A stretch of 42,005 bases of DNA from Planctomyces sp. (GTDB taxonomy: Bacteria; Planctomycetota; Planctomycetia; Planctomycetales; Planctomycetaceae), in the NCBI GenBank assembly GCA_005778115.1, contig SXKJ01000059.1:1-42005 (forward strand), in the 5' to 3' direction. The notes under the pieces were generated by a model, which worked only from the letters and a program-made list of their open reading frames with translations, searched no databases and was not told the origin of the DNA. This document shows, one piece after another, positions 37,771 through 42,005 of the stretch. The position numbers and the translations under genes were made by a program. Positions within the stretch are counted from its first letter, which is position 1; the number at the start of each line of letters is the position of its first letter.

Positions 37771-39594
37771 TTACCTCTGAGGGATCAATCGAGCTTGCCG
37801 CAGATCCATGACGGCCACTCCCGGCTTCTTGATCGCTTTGATTCGGACTTCGTAACGGCCGGGTTGCTCAAGTGTGACTTCGCCAAGCATTCGCGGGACG
37901 AAGTTCTGGAAGCCGCCGGTTTCTTGAACGGTGTATGAGAGTGTTGGCAGTTCGACCGCTGATCCGACTGCTGCGAATTCAAATCGGACGTCACTGCCAC
38001 CGCTGCCGTTGCCGCAGCCGATGAGCGCTTCGAAATGGAATGTCCCGGGCTGCTTGACCGTGAATTCTATGCGAGCCCAGTCCTCAACGCGGACCCAGAA
38101 GCCGAGCGTGTTTTTATGCGGCATCGGCTCGTAGCGGAGCATCACGCCTCGAACATCAGCCGTGCGTGCCGGGAGCAGAATCTCACCGTTGCCGGCTTGT
38201 GGGTTTGGGGTGTAATCGGGATTCGGAGTCGGCAGGAGCGCGCCGACAGACTTCCGCCATGCCGCGAGCTTCTCAGATAACTCGCGAACGCGATCCGGTT
38301 CTTGCTCGGCGAGGTTGCGGGATTCGCTGACGTCTTTGGCGACGTGAAACAATTCGCGGCGGCCCTCTTCGTAGAACTCGATCAGCTTCCATTCGCCTGA
38401 TCGCACGGCAGCGCCGGGCTTGCCCCCTTGATTCGCGTAGTGCGGGTAGTGCCAGAACAAGGAGTCGCGTTTGATTGAGTCCGACTGCTTGAGCAGTGGG
38501 ATCAGGCTGACTCCGTCGAGGCCGGGAGTTTCTTTCTGTTCGATGCCGCAGACGTTGCGCAGTGTTGGCAGCAGGTCGATGCCGCAGACGGGGACGTCGC
38601 TCGTGCTGTTGGGCTTTACGTTGCCCGGCCACTTCACCAGCAACGGCGTACGAATGCCTCCTTCGTAGAGCCAGCCTTTCCCCTCGCGCAGCGGAGCGTT
38701 TGAGGTTGCGGGGGTGTTCGGTCCTTCGGTCGTCGCCAGTCCTCCGTTGTCCGAGGTGAAGAGCACGATCGTGTGATCCGAGAGCTTGAGTTCATCCAGC
38801 TTCGCCACGATTCGGCCGACCGACTCATCAAGGCTTTCGAGCATCGCGGCATAAATCGGATTGTTCTGCTGACCTTTGAATGTCTCAGCGGCTGGATACT
38901 TTTTGACGACGTCCTCTTTCGCCTTCAGTGGCGTGTGCGGCGTGAAGTGTGGCAGATACAGAAAGAACGGCCGCTCGCGATTCGCGGTAATGAATTTCTC
39001 AGCTTCGGTTGTCAGCCGGTCGGGGAGGTACTCGCCATCGGGTGCATCGCTCAGGCCGAGCATTGCCTTGCCGTTTGGTTTGCTGAAGGGAGCGAAATAA
39101 CTTTGTGGAGATCCGGCCGCGTCTCCCGCGATGTTTAGATCGAAGCCCTGCTTGGTCGGCTCGAAGCCTTCACCGCCGAGATGCCATTTGCCGATGCTCG
39201 CGCAGACATAACCGGCGGGCTTGAGCAGATCGGCGATGGTCATCTCTTCGAGTGGCAGATGATTTCGCAATGTCGGCCGATTGAGCTTTTGGTCCGGTCG
39301 ATCGGGCCGGCCGGGGAGCCAGTCGGTCAATTGAAATCGCTGCGGGTATTTTCCGGTCATGATCGCCGCTCGCGACGGCGAGCAGACTGGGCACGCCGAA
39401 TACGACTGCGTGAACCGCATCCCCTCGGCCGCGAGCTTGTCCAGATGCGGAGTCCGATGAAACTTGCTGCCGTAGCACCCCAGATCCATCGCACCCAGAT
39501 CGTCCGCGACGATCAGCACGACGTTGGGCGGTTGCTCGGCGGAAAAGGCGGAGGACGTGGCGAGCCAAAGGATCAAGGCGACGAATCGGTGCAT
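37771..39594 (-). CDS. Sulfatase (arylsulfatase A-type, secreted)
   Basis: PNVVLIVADDLGAMDLGCYGS; sulfatase signature CPVCSPSRAAIMTGKYPQR (C-x-P-S-R formylglycine site). Signal peptide at N-terminus. Confidence 0.95.
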   Translation of the reverse strand: MHRFVALILWLATSSAFSAEQPPNVVLIVADDLGAMDLGCYGSKFHRTPHLDKLAAEGMRFTQSYSACPVCSPSRAAIMTGKYPQRFQLTDWLPGRPDRPDQKLNRPTLRNHLPLEEMTIADLLKPAGYVCASIGKWHLGGEGFEPTKQGFDLNIAGDAAGSPQSYFAPFSKPNGKAMLGLSDAPDGEYLPDRLTTEAEKFITANRERPFFLYLPHFTPHTPLKAKEDVVKKYPAAETFKGQQNNPIYAAMLESLDESVGRIVAKLDELKLSDHTIVLFTSDNGGLATTEGPNTPATSNAPLREGKGWLYEGGIRTPLLVKWPGNVKPNSTSDVPVCGIDLLPTLRNVCGIEQKETPGLDGVSLIPLLKQSDSIKRDSLFWHYPHYANQGGKPGAAVRSGEWKLIEFYEEGRRELFHVAKDVSESRNLAEQEPDRVRELSEKLAAWRKSVGALLPTPNPDYTPNPQAGNGEILLPARTADVRGVMLRYEPMPHKNTLGFWVRVEDWARIEFTVKQPGTFHFEALIGCGNGSGGSDVRFEFAAVGSAVELPTLSYTVQETGGFQNFVPRMLGEVTLEQPGRYEVRIKAIKKPGVAVMDLRQARLIPQR

Positions 39595-39604
39595 GAGTCA
39601 CTCC

Positions 39605-39669
39605 GTAGGTTGGGCACTCTTGCCCGACCTTTTTGAGCGCAAATGGACGGGCAAGAGTGCCCATCCTAC
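39605..39669. repeat. 22-nt-arm inverted repeat in the divergent sulfatase/lipA intergenic region
   Basis: gtaggttgggcactcttgcccg (39605-39626) / cgggcaagagtgcccatcctac (39648-39669). Confidence 0.9.
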
Positions 39670-39714
39670 TCGCGAGCGTTGACACCGCCAGCACACCCGA
39701 CTTCCAATCCGTCC

Positions 39715-40623
39715 ATGATTGCTCTCGAAATCCTGCCTGCCGAACCAATATCCGTCCCTCCGGTCATCGCCAAGCGACGTTTGCCGAGTTGGCTCAAGCG
39801 TCCGATGCCGCAGCCTGGCATGGCCTATACCAGCAACGTCATCTCGGACCTGCGGCTGGAAACTGTTTGCGAGAGCGCGAAGTGCCCGAATCGCACTGAG
39901 TGTTGGTCGAAGCAGACGGCGACGTTCATGATCCTCGGCAATGTCTGCACGCGGCCGTGTGGGTTTTGCTCGGTGCCAAAAGGGAAGACCGAGACGCTGC
40001 AAGCGGATGAACCGGCTCGCGTGGCGGAAGCGGCCGAGCGGCTCGGTTTGAAATACGTCGTCATCACGTCGGTGACTCGCGACGACCTGCTCGACGGCGG
40101 GGCCGAGCACTTTTACGAATGCGTGCTCGCCGTGCGTGAACGAACCGGGGCGAAAGTCGAAGTGCTAACGCCAGACTTTCTCGGTCGCCGAGCGGCGATT
40201 TCTCGCGTGATCGAATCGCGGCCGGATGTGTTCAATCACAACACCGAGACCGTGCCGCGTCTCTATCACCGAGTGCGCCGCAATGCGGAGTATCAACGGA
40301 CGCTCGATCTGCTCAAGCAAGTCAAAGATGAGGCTCCCGACATGCCGACCAAGAGCGGCTTGATGCTGGGGCTCGGCGAGACACTCGACGAATTGCTCGA
40401 CGTGTTTGCCGACTTGCGGGCGGTTGGCTGCGACATGCTGACGCTGGGACAATACCTGCAACCGACTCCCGATCATTTGCCGGTCGAACGTTTCGTCCCT
40501 CCGGAAGAGTTCGATGAGATTGGTGTGTTGGCCAAGCGACTGGGCTTCGGAATGGTCGCCAGCGGACCGTTCGTGAGGTCGAGCTATCATGCCGGCGAGA
40601 TGGCGGCGGAGATCGTGGCATGA
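39715..40623 (+). CDS. lipA: Lipoyl synthase
   Basis: Auxiliary cluster CESAKCPNRTEC; radical-SAM CTRPCGFC; YVVITSVTRDDLLDGGAEHF; VFNHNTETVPRLY; KSGLMLGLGET. Confidence 0.97.
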   Translation: MIALEILPAEPISVPPVIAKRRLPSWLKRPMPQPGMAYTSNVISDLRLETVCESAKCPNRTECWSKQTATFMILGNVCTRPCGFCSVPKGKTETLQADEPARVAEAAERLGLKYVVITSVTRDDLLDGGAEHFYECVLAVRERTGAKVEVLTPDFLGRRAAISRVIESRPDVFNHNTETVPRLYHRVRRNAEYQRTLDLLKQVKDEAPDMPTKSGLMLGLGETLDELLDVFADLRAVGCDMLTLGQYLQPTPDHLPVERFVPPEEFDEIGVLAKRLGFGMVASGPFVRSSYHAGEMAAEIVA

Positions 40624-40871
40624 CGCCTGATTCATCGAACTGGCATCCGATCGCGCTTCCCGATCTCGGCGCGAACGACCAGCCGATCCGCGTCAGCACC
40701 TGGCTGACCCAGATCGGTGAAGAAGTGGTCGCCGGGGAAGCGATCGTCGAAGTGTTGCTCAAAGGGATCACGTTTGATGTCGCGGCTCCGGTGAGCGGAC
40801 AGTTGCGGCGGATCGACCGTTTCGAGAACGATGTGGTTGTGGCGGGCGACGTGTTGGGGTGGCTCGAATGA
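40620..40871 (+). CDS. Stand-alone biotinyl/lipoyl-domain protein
   Basis: IALPDLGANDQPIRVSTWLTQIGEEVVAGEAIVEVLLKGITFDVAAPVSGQLRRI with candidate attachment Lys in LLKGIT. ATGA overlap with lipA. Confidence 0.85.
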   Translation: MTPDSSNWHPIALPDLGANDQPIRVSTWLTQIGEEVVAGEAIVEVLLKGITFDVAAPVSGQLRRIDRFENDVVVAGDVLGWLE

Positions 40872-41932
40872 TTTGGGATTCAATTCGCGGACATGGCGAG
40901 CGAGTGGAGTGGTTTCGGCGGACGATTCGCCGAGGCCGGCTGTCACACGCTTACGTTTTCGCCGGGCCTGGCGGCATTGGCAAGCGGATGTTTGCGCGGA
41001 CGCTGGCGCAGTGCATGTTCTGTCAGCGGCACTCGAATGAAGAATTGCTGGCCTGTGGCGAGTGCTCTGGCTGCAAACAAATCGCTCGGCGATCACATCC
41101 AGATTTGCACGAAATTGGACGCGAGTCGGCGAAGTCGTCCTTGGTTAGAATCGACCAGATCTGCGGTGATTCGGATCATCGCGGAAAGGCTGGCCTTTGC
41201 TTTGATATGTCTCGATTACCGATGGTCGCTGATCGCAAGATTGCCATTATCGACTATGCGGAAGACATGAACGGATCTGCGGCCAATTCTTTTTTGAAGA
41301 CGCTCGAAGAGCCACAGGCTCGAGCATTGCTCATCCTCATTGCAAGTAACCCTGAAGAGCTACAGCCTACGATTCGGTCTCGTTGCCAAACAATTTGGTT
41401 TGAACCGTTGTCGTCACACGACATCGCCGAGTTGCTCGTACAGCAAGAGTTGGTTGTTGATCCGACCGAGGCCGCTGCGTTAGCCGAACTCAGCGGAGGT
41501 AGCTTGGAGGTCGCGACTCAACTCATCGATCCTGCGCTGCGCGAACTACGCGACACGCTGTACCAGCAGCTTGCTGGCGAGTTCGATTCGATCGTACTGG
41601 CTGAGAAGTTGAACTCAGGAATCGAAGCGATTGGTGGCGACGCGGGCACGCAACGGCGAAACGTTTTGTGGCTGATCCGTTTTGGTTTGGAATTCTTCCG
41701 CACCGCCACGCTGCACTTGTCGGATCGGCCGGAAGGGGCGGTGATTCCGGCGGCGGTGGCGTTTGCTCGGCGGTTTGATACCCGATCGCCGGAGGACTTC
41801 GAGTTTGTGATGAGCCTCTTCGAACGCATGGCCGAAACGGAGCATCACATTGAATCGAACGTCTCGGTCCCGCGTTGCGTGGAGGTGCTCTGCGAGGATC
41901 TGGGTCATAAGCTGCGACCGGCTCGGCGGTGA
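40868..41932 (+). CDS. holB: DNA polymerase III delta'-like subunit
   Basis: LSHAYVFAGPGGIGKRMFARTLAQ; zinc module CMFCQRHSNEELLACGECSGC; KIAIIDYAEDMNGSAANSFLKTLEEP; IRSRCQTIWFEPLS. ATGA overlap with the lipoyl-domain gene. Confidence 0.9.
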   Translation: MIWDSIRGHGERVEWFRRTIRRGRLSHAYVFAGPGGIGKRMFARTLAQCMFCQRHSNEELLACGECSGCKQIARRSHPDLHEIGRESAKSSLVRIDQICGDSDHRGKAGLCFDMSRLPMVADRKIAIIDYAEDMNGSAANSFLKTLEEPQARALLILIASNPEELQPTIRSRCQTIWFEPLSSHDIAELLVQQELVVDPTEAAALAELSGGSLEVATQLIDPALRELRDTLYQQLAGEFDSIVLAEKLNSGIEAIGGDAGTQRRNVLWLIRFGLEFFRTATLHLSDRPEGAVIPAAVAFARRFDTRSPEDFEFVMSLFERMAETEHHIESNVSVPRCVEVLCEDLGHKLRPARR

Positions 41933-41948
41933 TTGCTGACCCCGTGGG

Positions 41949-42005
41949 GTGGGTCGAGTCATCGAGACCCACCAGCACGCCGAAATCGTGGTGGGTCTCG
42001 ATGAC
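41949..42005. repeat. Repeat family F copy 2 plus inverted arm, running off the window edge
   Basis: gtgggtcgagtcatcgagacccacca (41949-41974) with inverted arm tggtgggtctcgatgac (41989-42005). Confidence 0.85.

Noticed and set aside
1-42005. CRISPR array, IS transposase, prophage or retron
   Set aside because: No regularly spaced direct repeats, transposase, integrase, capsid or reverse transcriptase motifs were seen. The repeats present are dispersed palindromes.

Overview
The window looks like a chromosomal segment of a planctomycete. It is GC-rich and carries DUF1549/DUF1553 + DUF1501, DUF1080, sulfatase, MJ0042 zinc-ribbon and Ser/Thr kinase genes. About 30 protein genes and one tRNA-Leu(UAA) are supported. 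Recognisable housekeeping genes are mcsB, glnD, ftsK/spoIIIE, tilS, lipA and a holB-like gene. A MacA/MacB/TolC-type efflux set is also present. There is no CRISPR array, transposase or prophage. The best candidate for an under-described system is at 30.76-32.0 kb (minus strand): an RbfA-like small protein translationally coupled (ATGCGTGA) to an RtcB-family RNA ligase. This suggests a 30S/16S rRNA nick-repair module, but this copy appears to lack a central RtcB segment containing the usual Asp/Cys metal ligands and has no canonical start codon for the full RbfA-like domain. It sits beside a CopG/RelE-type toxin-antitoxin locus whose toxin carries a 1-nt frameshift. Other items of note: two more single-nt frameshifts in otherwise well-conserved ORFs; many long intergenic inverted repeats, several shared between distant loci and found even between divergent genes; a stand-alone lipoyl-domain protein coupled to lipA; orphan Imm35-like immunity genes; and a sensor kinase / PP2C phosphatase neighbourhood. 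All family calls come from reading motifs by eye; no database search was run.
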